Source: Notamacropus eugenii (Eukaryota > Chordata > Mammalia > Diprotodontia > Macropodidae). From it: DNA of 64,000 nt. Numbering within the stretch: the stretch's first letter is position 1; each line of letters begins with the position of its first letter. The translations under genes and the position numbers were made by a program. Positions 21,851 through 31,862 of the stretch are shown piece after piece. Location of the stretch: assembly GCF_028372415.1 (NCBI RefSeq), contig NC_092874.1:239422069-239486068 (forward strand), in the 5' to 3' direction. The notes beneath the pieces were generated by a model. It ran no database searches. It was not told the DNA's origin and worked only from the letters and a program-made list of their open reading frames with translations.

Positions 21851-22189
21851 GGACTGGGAATTGATGTAATAAGAACAGCAGTTCCAAGGGATGGAACTTA
21901 CAGAGTGAAAGGAAGAGGGACCAAGGCGGGTGCCTCTGACCTTTTCAAATGATTTTTCCCCTCTGTAATGGTTGTGGGGGCTGGGTCAGAAGCATGTCTG
22001 GTGGTTTTGGGGACACCATACTTATGACATCTCAACTGGGTATCTGGATAGGCAATGATGGTTTATGATAAAACAACACAGAATTTGGAGTTCCAAATGC
22101 CCTCACACTATGGTAGAAATTAATCAGTGTGGAAATATGTGAATAATTTTTGCTGATATTTACAGAGAGCCCTAAGGTTAGCATAGGCT

Positions 22190-22300
22190 CTGAGAAACTA
22201 ATTGCATCCATTGCCATACAGCTAGGACAGCTAGGAAATATGAGAGTCAGGTTTTGAACCCAAGACTCTAAGTTGTGTACTTTTGTTGCTATGCCATCAT
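22190..22300 (-). mobile_element. MIR head fragment
   Basis: 'CATACAGCTAGGACAGCTAG' and 'GTTTTGAACCCAAGACTCTA' are the core and B-box side of a reversed MIR. Its tail is lost. Confidence 0.5.
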
Positions 22301-22309
22301 TCTTTGAGC

Positions 22310-23249
22310 TGCCATTATAGAACAGGAGAAAATGAGAGAAAGGATATGCATGAATCTTTGGAGGAGAAATCTCCCTTCCTTCCCACCCAGCTCTCCATTC
22401 ATATTGCACAGGTGGCTACCTTAGGGGGCCTATGGGTAGAGCCAACTGGACCCAGGTGTTCTTAATGACAGGATACTTATTTGTATTCTACTGATTCATA
22501 TTTCTTTCCATAGGTAAATATTATCAAGTAGAAAGCTATACCAAATTCCTCTAGCCTTTTTTAGCCATAGTCTTTCTCAGGGTCATTCTTCTCACGGGAC
22601 AAGTCACACTCAACATTTTTATACAGATGAAATCCATCAATCAATTCAGTAAACATGAATATGTGCAAGACTATGAAGTCAGGATGATCTGGGGGCAAGT
22701 CCTCCCTCCCACACGTACTCCTGGTGTGATGGAGGCAACACTCTAAGACTGAGTTACAAAGTAGTTGCAGATCTGAATTGGTGGGGGATGGGGAGGGGTT
22801 TGAGGTGGGGTTGAACTTGGGTGAGTTCTCCATATTGAGGAAATCACAGGTTCAGGGCACTTCTCCACCCTAATCCTCAAATTAGCACTCATGGAGGATC
22901 TGAGACTACAAATATAAGCTATCCTTTCCACACTGCAACTTTCCACGTTGCAATATATTGCAGATTGCCATAAGAAATTAAGTGAGAATTTTTTGGGAGT
23001 TTGGCGGAAGCCACAGATGACAGGAGAAAGCCAGCAGACAACACAGAAAAAATTCTTTTTCATACAGTATTTTTACTTAACATTGATCTACATATAGCCT
23101 ATGACCAAAAATTAACCCAACTTTTACAATAAGATACTGTAAACACTGCATAAAAGAAAAAGAAAAATTCAGACTTGAAGGGAGGGACAAAAAATTTTAC
23201 ATGGATTTTCAAGATTTCTGGGGAGGGGGTAGAGTACTCCACGCCCCAA
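22310..23249. other. Mostly unassigned; SINE-like stretch at 22720-22850
   Basis: On the minus strand 22720-22850 reads 'GTGATTTCCTCAATATGGAG', 'ATCTGCAACTACTTTGTAAC' and 'CAGTCTTAGAGTGTTGCC', recalling a CORE-SINE arm common in marsupials. A 90-codon minus frame at 22561-22833 overlaps it, has no recognisable domain and is treated as chance. The remainder is unassigned. Confidence 0.4.
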
Positions 23250-23375
23250 CCCCTGCAATGTGGAAGGGATAACTATAAAAATCAACAGTCCCTGTCCTCA
23301 ATATGCTTATATTTTACTAGCTTTGGGCGGTGGGGGGAAGTGATGTGCTATGTGTGTACATAGATAAGAACAACA
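23250..23375 (-). mobile_element. L2 3' fragment, antisense
   Basis: 'AACAGTCCCTGTCCTCAATA' and 'TGCTTATATTTTACTAGC' follow the reversed L2 end (cagtccctgccctcaaggagctcacaat). Confidence 0.5.
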
Positions 23376-24150
23376 CAAAGTCTAGAATGAAGCCTGGGGA
23401 AGCCAGGGATTGGGGTTTGGGAGGGGGGGATGGTAGCAGGGGATCCTGCTTTAAACCTCAGAGGTGACTCTGGGGAGAGAAAACTCTCCAAGGCTTGGTG
23501 CCCAGATTCGTTGCTGAATTTGCCATAGACTGGAAGTTTCTCTGATTGCCCAAACTGGCTAGAAGTCTTACTGCTGGACAGTTACCTTTCTGTTCTTATA
23601 TTTGAAATCAAGGTACCATACTCCCAGGAAAACTGAGTCCCAGAAACAGTATCCGTCTGGAAGAGGCAATCTTGCACAGATCAGGAATTCTGGGGGATGA
23701 GGCAGTTTTAAAAAAGGAAATGAGTTTACTCTTTGTAGAATTTAGCCTACAAGAAAATTTTTTTCAAGTTTGAAGCTCTGTTGGATTTTGATTTTTTTTT
23801 TCTTTTTGAGATACTGCTAGCTTATATTCTCTCTCTTTTTGGTTTGTTCCATATTGAATTATAGTTCAAAGATGCATCTCCTTGGAGAGGGAAGTAAGTC
23901 TAATAAAAGCCAGGGAAGGGAAGTCTGTAAAGGCCAAGTAAGTAATGGAACATCAGAGTTTAATACTTTCCAAGTTTCTGCTAAGCAAATTCTCACTAAG
24001 TATTTCCATGGCAGATAAAAAGTGCACTTTCTTTGGTCTTCTGAAATCTCCCAACGAGGAATAGGTTTCCTATAAATGAGGTTCCTATTCTTTTATCCAG
24101 ACGAGTGTGTTCTGATATGATTTAGAATTCCTTCCACCTCATGCATACAC
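23376..24150. other. Unassigned sequence
   Basis: No repeat or exon recognised. Short T-rich and A-rich patches only. Confidence 0.35.
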
Positions 24151-24530
24151 TTTTCTTTCTTTCTTTTTTCCTTTCTTTTTCTCTTGCTTCCCCTCTGCTC
24201 TTTTCCTTCTTTCCTTTTCTTACTTCCTTTCTTCCTCTTTCTTTCTGTTCCTTTTCTTTTTTTCTCTCTTTCCCTTCCTCTTCTTCTTTCCTTTTTCTTT
24301 CTCTATTCCTCCCTCTTCTCTTTTCCTTCCTTCTCTTTCTTTTTCTTCCTTCCTTCCCTTCTTTCTCCCTTCCCTCCCTATTTCTTTCTTTCTCTCTTTT
24401 TTCTTTCTCTCTCCTTTCTTCCTTCCTTCCTTTCTTTCCTTCTTTCTTTCTTTTTTCCTTCCTTCCTTCCTTGCTTCCTTGCTTCTTTCCTTTCTTTTTC
24501 TTTCTTTCCTTCCTTCTTCCTTATCTTCCT
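24151..24530. repeat. Long polypyrimidine (TTTC/TTCC/CTTT)n tract
   Basis: About 380 bp of almost pure C/T on the plus strand, made of shifting tetranucleotides (TTTC, TTCC) with rare G or A breaks. Long Ser/Phe/Leu-rich open frames here are by-products of the missing purines. Such mirror-like tracts can form triplex DNA. Confidence 0.97.
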
Positions 24531-24559
24531 GACTGACTAATATAATACACTACTTAGGA

Positions 24560-24720
24560 AGAAATGATGTGGTTCTGAAGGAAGAAGAGTGGCCTAGAAT
24601 CCCTGAGGCTGAGAGTTCTGACCTTTGGTCCTCCTGAATCACTATGGAACTCAGGGCAAGTCACTAATAAGGAAACCAAGGGACAAATTTAACTCCCTAG
24701 GCAGAGGGTGACTGATAATC
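24560..24720 (+). mobile_element. MIR3-like fragment
   Basis: 'GGAACTCAGGGCAAGTCACT' is the core motif; the preceding 'CCTGAGGCTGAGAGTTCTGA' fits a worn MIR3 head. The tail is not recognised. Confidence 0.45.
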
Positions 24721-26524
24721 AAGGGAGCAGGGTCCCAAACCTCCCAAATGCCAGGCCTCAATAATGGAACAATTGATTTAGGACTATTGTCTCCATCCAG
24801 CTTCTGAACTGTAGTCAGATATTGTGGTTGCTTGTGCTGTGACTTCAGCTTTGTCTCCTCTTCTGTTCATTTTCCCTGTTTATTATCAACTTCATCATGC
24901 AAGGAGAGCTGAGATGAAACTTGGATTCATCAATTGCAAAGGTGAATCTGAGGTTTGCAAAATTTTATCTTATAATGTTAATCTGTTATAATTGTACTGG
25001 TTTTTTTAGCTTAATAGTTGTTTTTTTTTTTATAAAAAGTATTATTAAGCAAAGTGAAATAATCTTTCTCATTTGTGTTTCTACCATATAGCAGAACAAT
25101 TATATTTTCTACTATTTTGTATGTATTTTATAGTGTAGTACCTTGGGCCTTCTAGGTCCTCCCTTAGTTTACAGGGTTGGTTCCCAAAATGAGGCTATCC
25201 CAGCCTCAAGGTATTTTGTCAGTATACAACTACTAAAAAAAACCAACTTATAACTCATGAGCCCCCATCTATGTGTGTAACTTTAATAGTCAAGCTGATG
25301 ACAGAGATAATCCAAAGCAAAGGTTTTGAATAAATAAAATTTAACACCATAGCAATAAAAGTAGAAATCTGGAGTACATTTTCCTACAAATATACATATC
25401 ATCCATAGAAAAGAGAGATACAAACATGGAAAGAAACACATGAGAAAACTTGTGACCATAGCACATGTATAGAAAAAGATATATATGGTGGAAGGTCACA
25501 GTGCGTCCTTTGCATGTGCAATCTCCCTCAGGTACTGCTCTACTAGACATACAGTCTCTGCTATCCAATTGCAGGTGTGATTTCACTGAACCTGTGATTG
25601 TGGTGCTTCTTTTAAGTTCCACTTGTACATGTCAGTTGAAGTCCTTGGTTGTAATGCTCTTTCCTTATGAGAGGAATGGGCTCTGCCATCTTCTTTCAAT
25701 TCAAAGCCTAGAGAATTTTTATGACCCTTTTAGAAAAATAGCGGCTTTAGTTACGGACCAGCAAAAGGAAAAACAAATAAGCAAATAATTTCTCAGTTTA
25801 TTCTCCAATGAAATATACCTATCTTATTCATTTCAGACTGTGAGTTAGAAAAGCCTTTCACTTTCAAATCCAGTGGTGAGTTTTAATATCTCTTCTACGG
25901 TGTGGGGTTATCTGTAAAAAAATTTCCCCACATTTCTTTGAACAGTTAACTGTTTTCTTGAGTTTTTGTCAAAAGCGCACAGTGTAGAGCTAAGCATGTG
26001 AAACTCACCTTCCCCATATCACCAGCTGTGTTTTATAGAGAATTTAATATAGTGTGGAATGCATTTATCAAAACCCCACTGAGTTGCAAACTGCGTTCCC
26101 TGTGTGTTCAAGTCTTCCTGCTTCTTCACCCTAGCCCCCATTGATGCCTCTCTCCTGCAGCAGTTTACTGTTCGTATTTGTATATTGTATCTATTGTCTG
26201 TATCACACTTTTTGTTGTTTGATTATGTATGTTGAGGATCCAAGATTTCACATTGTTTCACTGACAAAACAAACAAACCACATTGTATTCTTAGTAGGTA
26301 GCCTTCGAGAGTCGTTGCTTTAAAAAAATGCATTACCTGGTGACTGACCTTTTAGTGATAAACTTCTCTGAACTTAGCTGGCCCAATCCTTGGATGACAA
26401 GAGACTTTTTCAACATGGTAGAACCTACCACAGCTTGTGTTCCATTAGCATAGCCTTGAAGAGCCCAGGATCGCCTCCATGCTATGATGAGACACCTAAG
26501 TGAGACCCAAGGTAGCAAGAAAGC
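24721..26524. other. Unique-looking stretch, possible regulatory DNA
   Basis: About 1.8 kb without a recognisable interspersed repeat, unusual for this window. It includes AT-rich blocks with TTATAATTG and TTAATAG motifs (24980-25020) and a block at 25490-25640. No exon with convincing splice sites or domain is seen. Confidence 0.35.
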
Positions 26525-26660
26525 ATGACTAAGCACTTACTATGTGCAAGCCACTGCGTTACGTTCTGGGAATACATAAAACAAATAAAAACAATAAAAG
26601 CCAAGAGAAAGTCAGTTCCTGCCCTTAGAAAGCTTACATTATATTAGGAGAACATAAAAA
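26525..26660 (-). mobile_element. L2 3' end, antisense
   Basis: 'GACTAAGCACTTACTATGTG' and 'CAAGCCACTGCGTTACGTTC', then 'AGAAAGCTTACATTATATTA', the reversed L2 terminus. Confidence 0.8.
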
Positions 26661-26799
26661 GGAAGCTGAAAAACAAGAGTGGAGGAGAGGAGGAAAAAGG
26701 AAGAAGGTAATGGTATGGCATCCTGGTAGAGAAAGTCCAGATGCAGGAGTAGAACCTGAAGAAGAATGTTAGTGAAGTATTTTTTTCAATTGTTCTCTG

Positions 26800-27062
26800 A
26801 TTGTTTCAAGTGATAATAGCTAACATACATGTCTGTGGATGTATATAACACTATGTGCCAGACACTGTGTTAAACCCTTTAATTATTATCCCATTTGATC
26901 CTCGCAAGAATTCTGGGAGGTAGGTGCTGTTTTATGGTTTTATAGTTGAGGAAACGGAGGCAGACAGAGACTTGGTCACACAACTAGCAAAGGTCTGAGG
27001 CTGAATTTGAATTCAAACCTTCCTAATTCCAGGCCTAGCACTCTATCCAGTGAGCCACTTAA
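26800..27062 (-). mobile_element. MIR/Ther-1 CORE-SINE, near full length
   Basis: Order: 'GATAATAGCTAACATACATG', 'CATTTGATCCTCGCAAGAAT', 'GAGGAAACGGAGGCAGACAG', 'GGTCACACAACTAGC', 'CTCTATCCAGTGAGCCAC'. Confidence 0.9.
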
Positions 27063-27099
27063 CACCTTTAGCGCACTGAAAAGCTATTCCAGATCCTAG

Positions 27100-27279
27100 G
27101 CCATATCATATCACAGACTTTCCGAGGTAAAAGGAACCTCTGAAGCCATCCATCTAATCTAATCTCTACCCACAAAGGAATAATCTCTTCAATATTCTTC
27201 ACAAGTGTGTCCTAAATTTAGAGCTGGAAGGAACCCTTGAGACTATCTAGCCTTACCCTTTCATTTTATAGATGATGAA
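27100..27279 (-). mobile_element. MIR3/L3-like remnant, left part
   Basis: 'TTAGAGCTGGAAGGAACCCT' and 'TTTCATTTTATAGATGATGA' are MIR3 in antisense. It is cut after 'TAGATGATGAA' by the L1 at 27280 and resumes at 27641. Confidence 0.7.
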
Positions 27280-27640
27280 GCTTATCTATAAGAAATAATG
27301 AGCTGGCAGATTTCAGAAAAATCTGGGAAGATTTACATGAACTGCTGCAAAGTGAAGTGAGCAGAACCGGGAGAACATTGTACACAGTAACAGCAACATT
27401 GTGCGATGATCAACCATAACAGACTTAGCTCATCTCAACAATACAACAATCTAAGACAATTCCAAAAAACTCGATGGAAAATGCTATCCACATCCAGAAA
27501 AAGAATTATGGAGCCTGAATCCAGATCGAAGCACACTATTTTCTCTCTTTTTTTTCTTTCTCACAGTTTTCCCTTTTGTTCTGATTCTTCTTTCACAATA
27601 TGACTAAGGTAGAAATATGTTTAATATGATTATAAACAAA
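27280..27640 (+). mobile_element. 5'-truncated L1 3' end with target duplication
   Basis: Contains 'GATTTCAGAAAAATCTGGGA', 'AGTGAGCAGAACCGGGAGAA', 'AACAGCAACATTGTGCGATG' and 'GATTCTTCTTTCACAATATG', the typical end of marsupial L1. TAGATGATGAA at 27269-27279 recurs exactly at 27641-27651, an 11-bp target-site duplication. This is one of the younger insertions here. Confidence 0.92.
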
Positions 27641-27665
27641 TAGATGATGAAACATAGCTCCAATG

Positions 27666-27915
27666 ATTGCTGAGTTGTTTCAGTCATGTCTTATTCTCTG
27701 TGACCACATTTGGAGTTTTCTTGGCAAAGACACTGGAATGGTATGCCATTTTCTTCTCTAGCTCATTTTGCAGATTAGGAAACTGAGGCAAACAAGATTA
27801 AGGGATTTGCTCAGAGTCACACAGCTAAGTAAATGTCTGAGACTGGATTTGAGCTCAGCTTCTCCTGACTCCTAGGCAAGCACTCTACCCACTGTGCCAC
27901 CTAGCTGCCCTTAGG
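27666..27915 (-). mobile_element. MAR1 CORE-SINE, near full length
   Basis: 'TTTCAGTCATGTCTTATTCT', 'TTTGGAGTTTTCTTGGCAAA', 'GTATGCCATTTTCTTCTCTA', 'AGAGTCACACAGCTAAGTAA' and the head 'TGTGCCACCTAGCTGCCC' cover the whole family in reverse. Confidence 0.92.
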
Positions 27916-27964
27916 TGAATTATCCAATTCACATATTATACAGTCCAGTCTCCACTTGAAAGAA

Positions 27965-28215
27965 GAGAAGGGAAAATTAGGTGGCACTGTGTACAAAGCC
28001 CTGGACCTGGAGTCAGGAAGACTCAAATCTGGCCTCAGACATTTCTAGCTATGTAACCCTGGGTAAGTCATAACCTCTGCTTCCTCAGTTTCCCCATCTG
28101 CAAAATGAGGAAAATGATAGCATGTACCTTCTTGGGTCGTTGTAAGGATCTAATGAGATAATAATTGTAAATTGACAAGTCTTAAAGTGCTATGAAAATG
28201 CTGGTTAGTAGGAAA
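27965..28215 (+). mobile_element. CORE-SINE, MIR/Ther-1 type
   Basis: Head 'GGTGGCACTGTGTACAAAGC', 'GACCTGGAGTCAGGAAGACT', core 'TAACCCTGGGTAAGTCATAA', then 'CATCTGCAAAATGAGGAAAA' and the tail 'CTTAAAGTGCTATGAAAATG'. Confidence 0.9.
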
Positions 28216-28439
28216 ATCATGTACCAGCTCAGGCAGTGTTACCTGTTAGGTACCAGGACTTCCTTGGGGAAAACACACAAAATGCCAAGTTGGAAAATTT
28301 TGTTCAGTTTATAAAATGGTATATTGTAGTAGTGCAGATTTCATATTGGGACCAGTCATGAATAAGACCAGTGAGTTGTGATTATTCAAAGATAAAATTT
28401 GTGACAGGATTTAAAAAAAATTATTGTCATCTTTTGTTT

Positions 28440-28620
28440 TATTCATACAACAGGATTTCATCAAAAGACCTTGGTCTGAAACCTCACTCTACTATATACT
28501 TGTGACCTTGGGAAAGTTGTTTAACTTTGCTGGACCTCTGTTTCTTAATCTATCAAATAAGGAGGTTAAATTAGATGATCTCGTAGGGCTCTGTCCAGCT
28601 TAAATCCTACAAACTTTTGT
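28440..28620 (+). mobile_element. MIR3 CORE-SINE
   Basis: 'TGTGACCTTGGGAAAGTTGT', 'CTGGACCTCTGTTTCTTAAT', then the MIR3 ending 'GGAGGTTAAATTAGATGATC' and 'GTAGGGCTCTGTCCAGCTTA'. Confidence 0.85.
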
Positions 28621-28624
28621 TTTT

Positions 28625-29400
28625 TGTCTTCTAACCTGGATTTTTCCAGTCTGCTTTGACCGCTACAGATTTTATTTATTTATTTGTTTTCAATTTTCAG
28701 CAATTACTTTTTTAAAGAAAAAGAAACAAAAATATTTAAAAGAAATATCTGCCAGGTGTTCCTTGAGTTTTTCATTATTTTCATATTTTAAAAATATTCA
28801 CAGAGATACATTCTTTTAACCGACTTTTTAAGGAAACAAACTCCCTGGCACCTTGTCAACATTTAGTTTCATGGAAGATATAGACCACAGACTTGACCAC
28901 ACGCACCCAGGGATCCCTTCACATGTTACCGAACCACTCTTGGAGTAGAATCCAAAGGGCCAGCAAGTGTTTCTACCCGAGCTTAAACTTGGCTACAACT
29001 TCTGGTTTTCCTGTCACTTTACTGTTCTAAGAGGCAAAATTTACCTCTTGCACCACTTTGCCCTTGGAGTGGGAATAAATGGGCCACCTTATAGTTTGTG
29101 GTCAGGTTGAGTTTGATGGGAATAGTTTATGATGACAGGCGGCACTCACCCCCTACTGAGCCAATTCCCCACAGTACGATTGCTCTTCTCCACCTTGGTA
29201 AGGCGGCAGAACAATTACTGATCAGCTTCTAGACCTGCTTCAAAGCTGGGTCTAACCTGGCAGTGAATGAAATGCGCAACCTTCCAACTCAATGACATTT
29301 AAGCCAAGCACTCATCAGTTCAGGCAGCAAAATAAATTGGTACTCAGCTGCTCCCAGTCTATTTTTCTGGTTAGAGCTATAAATAAAAGAAATGATAGTG
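28625..29400. other. Unique-looking stretch, possible regulatory DNA
   Basis: From about 28800 to 29290 composition is balanced, with no repeat family or simple sequence recognised. No splice-bounded frame is evident. A conserved non-coding element is possible. Confidence 0.35.
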
Positions 29401-29409
29401 CTTCTGTGT

Positions 29410-29596
29410 GTGTGACACCAACCTGCCCCGTCGCTCTCCATTTCCCCTGCCCCCAATCTCTCCTCTTTCTCCTCTTTCTTCGCTTTCTCTCCCTCTCTTT
29501 TTTCTCTCTCTTCCCTCTCTTTCTTTTTCTCCCTTCCCTTTAATCCTTTTTCTCTCCTTTTCTCTCTGCCTTCTCTTCTCTTGCTTTCTTCTGTGC

Positions 29597-29629
<33 letters not shown>

Positions 29630-29640
29630 ACAGGGAAAAA
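29410..29640. repeat. CT-rich tract followed by (GT)n
   Basis: About 170 bp of CTCT/TTTC-type sequence (29440-29590), then about 17 GT units (29594-29628). Open frames on either strand here are artefacts. Confidence 0.95.
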
Positions 29641-29679
29641 CAGAGAGAGAGGCTGAGAGTGTGTTTGTGCATGAGAGGG

Positions 29680-29812
29680 ATATATACATGTATATGTATA
29701 TACACATAAATGTCCATATATAGATGTATGTATCTGTCTCTGTCTTTTTCCCTGTCTTACACACACACACACACAGACACACACAGACACAGACACACAC
29801 ACACACTATGTC
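29680..29812. repeat. TA/TG tract and (CA)n microsatellite
   Basis: TATATACATG-type units, then CACACA with CAGACA interruptions at 29759-29807. Confidence 0.93.
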
Positions 29813-29924
29813 CTGCTTTTGTTCTTCCTAAGAAACAGGTAGATGGGGTTTCTATTTTGATGTTGTCCAGCAGCCAAACACCTATATTTGGGAAAGCTAT
29901 ATACACACACAGAAACATATGCAA

Positions 29925-29959
29925 AAGCAGAGAGAGAGAGAGAGGGAGAGAGAGAGACT
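29925..29959. repeat. (GA)n microsatellite
   Basis: About 17 GA units with one GGG break. Confidence 0.93.
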
Positions 29960-30534
29960 ATTTATAGGTGAACACCAGTACTATATACATACATAATTTG
30001 GAAACATGTTTTCCATTGAATGCTATAAATTATCTCCTCCCCACCCCTCATTACTCTTTCCCTTTTTTTATGTAACTGAGTCTCATCATTCAGCAGTGAT
30101 ATTAAAATGACAGGTACTATAGAAACCAAAAGCAATGACCTCTTGAAATGCGGTGTATTGGTATATTTGCCAAATGATTTATACCATCTATTGTGACTGG
30201 GAAGGCTGCAATGGGGAGAACTGGAGATGTGCAGAGGATCTTTTTCCATACAAATCACTGTAACTTATAGGGACACTCTGTATCCCCAAACCTTCTTTCC
30301 CTTCTAGGTAACATTAATGTTATCACTGTTTGCAGAAAACCTTCCTGCCGGCTTTGCCATCCCAAGACACCAATATCTTTGGGCTACAAAAATAGAAAGA
30401 CAAGCCCAGAAGTCTGTCCATTTGGATGATGTTCACCTGATTTTAAACCAAACTGGCTTTAACGAGGATGTTTTCCCCTTTTCTCTACTCAATAGCTTAA
30501 GTAATTAGTCATTTTTTTTGAGAAAGGGTTCTTA
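29960..30534. other. Unassigned sequence
   Basis: No repeat or exon is recognised, ending with a T8 run beside the hAT element. Confidence 0.35.
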
Positions 30535-30720
30535 ACCATTTTTGTATCATGGATCTCTCTGACAGTCTGTGGGGGGAGCCTGTAGATTCCTCAGGATAAT
30601 ATTTTTAAATGTATGAACTGTAGCATATGGGATTACAAAAGGAACCAGTTCTATTGAAACATAGTTATCAAAATGTTAAAAAACAAAGCAAGTTTATGGG
30701 TCCTAGGTTAAGAACCCCTG
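30535..30720 (+). mobile_element. hAT-like MITE with terminal repeats and 8-bp duplication
   Basis: 186 bp, from AGGGTTCTTAACC to GGTTAAGAACCCCTG; these ends are inverted repeats of the CAGGG type seen in hAT/Charlie elements. Flanks TTTGAGAA (30527-30534) and CTTGAGAA (30721-30728) match in 7 of 8 bases, the expected hAT duplication length. It is too short to code and would have used a transposase supplied in trans. Confidence 0.88.
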
Positions 30721-30728
30721 CTTGAGAA

Positions 30729-31799
30729 TTTCAGCAAAATCTAAACCTCTCCCAGCCCCAAACTCCCTGTTCAACAGAGAGTGGTTGCCAAGTTGATCTC
30801 ACTGTCTCAGTCGAGAAACCCTCCTGGAGATAGTTTTGGAGTGGGAGCCAGAACCACTGTTCTAAATTAATAAGGCCAATCAGAAATGCACAAAGTCTCC
30901 AATGACCAACCATTCTTCTGGCGGCCTCTGCTATCTCTGCCACGGTCAGATAAATCACTCTCCAGCTATGAAATCAATGACCATAAATTAGGAGGCCTGT
31001 CCTTATGGCCCCTCTTAAGGAAATTCAGGTTTGGATCATGACAACAACTCGAGATGGAATACCTTGTAGCAACTCAAGTCCAAAAAGAAGAGAAGAGGAG
31101 AACGGTTTTACCTTCCCCTCCTCCCCTTTTTGGCAGGGTGGAGGAGGGATGGGGTAGAGGGTGAGGATGGGGGTGGGGAATAAGAACCAAGTTATTTGTC
31201 TTTACATAATACGCGAGATGGAATTCCTCAGCCTATCCCAGATAATTCATGTTTCAATTGGTCCCAGCTGTTTAAATTGCACGGCTCCAAGATTGCCTTG
31301 ATCCTCAGGTGCCCGTACTCCATCTGCGCTGCTCTGAGAGACTATTTACAGCAGAGGTTAGGCCAGTGATTGCTGGGATGGAAAACTCATTTCTCAGCCT
31401 GGCTTTTATTTACACTCTTATTAAAGATCCTTTCAGTCATGTTGGGATGGCAGCTAGTGGCTGCAGTGAGCATTTGGCCCTATGCCAAGCAGCAAAATTA
31501 CCATGTCGTTGAAAGATAGCCTGCTTCCATTTTAACCTTTCACTGTTCTCCCCTTTCCACCTATATTTGCATGAAGAAGAATGATTATTTAAAGAGAGAA
31601 GGGGACAAAGGGATGAGAGAGACCTTGTCAGAGGAGTTCTGCTAGGGAAGGAACCCCTCCTCCCCCCCACAAATGAACCTATAATTTTCTAGCCATTTGG
31701 AGAAGTTTAATTGCATTATGGATGAATTTCTTCTTTTATGATTCGTTCCAGTTTGGCTCTTTCTCCTTGCCCTTGTAATTCACTGCTTCCTTTTTGTGA
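30729..31799. other. Unique-looking stretch, candidate conserved non-coding DNA
   Basis: About 1 kb without recognisable repeats. The part at 31200-31510 has balanced composition and motifs such as GATAATTCATG, CAGCTG-type E-boxes near 31268, and TTTATTTACAC. No frame with splice sites or domain is visible. Confidence 0.35.
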
Positions 31800-31862
31800 A
31801 CATTCATTTATTCACTCACTCATTCTTTTATTAATTCATTCATTCATTTATTCATTCAACAA
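31800..31862. repeat. (TTCA)n microsatellite
   Basis: Imperfect CATT/TTCA tetranucleotide units. These often abut old L2 termini, but no L2 is seen beside it. Confidence 0.9.

Larger units (their letters stand above)
20990..22030 (+). repeat. Degenerate tandem array, ~150-176 bp unit
   Basis: A motif like gatggctatggaggttggg-tcaga-agcagg recurs at about 21372, 21548, 21698 and 21965. Spacing is 176 and 150 bp, and 267 bp across a MIR3 insertion of about 115 bp (so about 152). Each unit continues with 'GTCTGG.' and '.GGGGGTCACT' type segments. The array also contains a long GT tract. The family is unknown to me; a decayed minisatellite or an ERV LTR with internal repeats is possible. Confidence 0.5.

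Noticed and set aside
20990-22030. CRISPR-like array of spaced repeats
   Set aside because: Units are long, diverged and contiguous, the genome is mammalian, and a MIR3 lies within.
22561-22833. 90-codon minus-strand frame
   Set aside because: It overlaps a SINE-like repeat and shows no recognisable motif or splice sites.
24141-24540. Ser/Phe/Leu-rich frames of up to 131 codons
   Set aside because: Pure pyrimidine tract; lack of stops follows from lack of purines.
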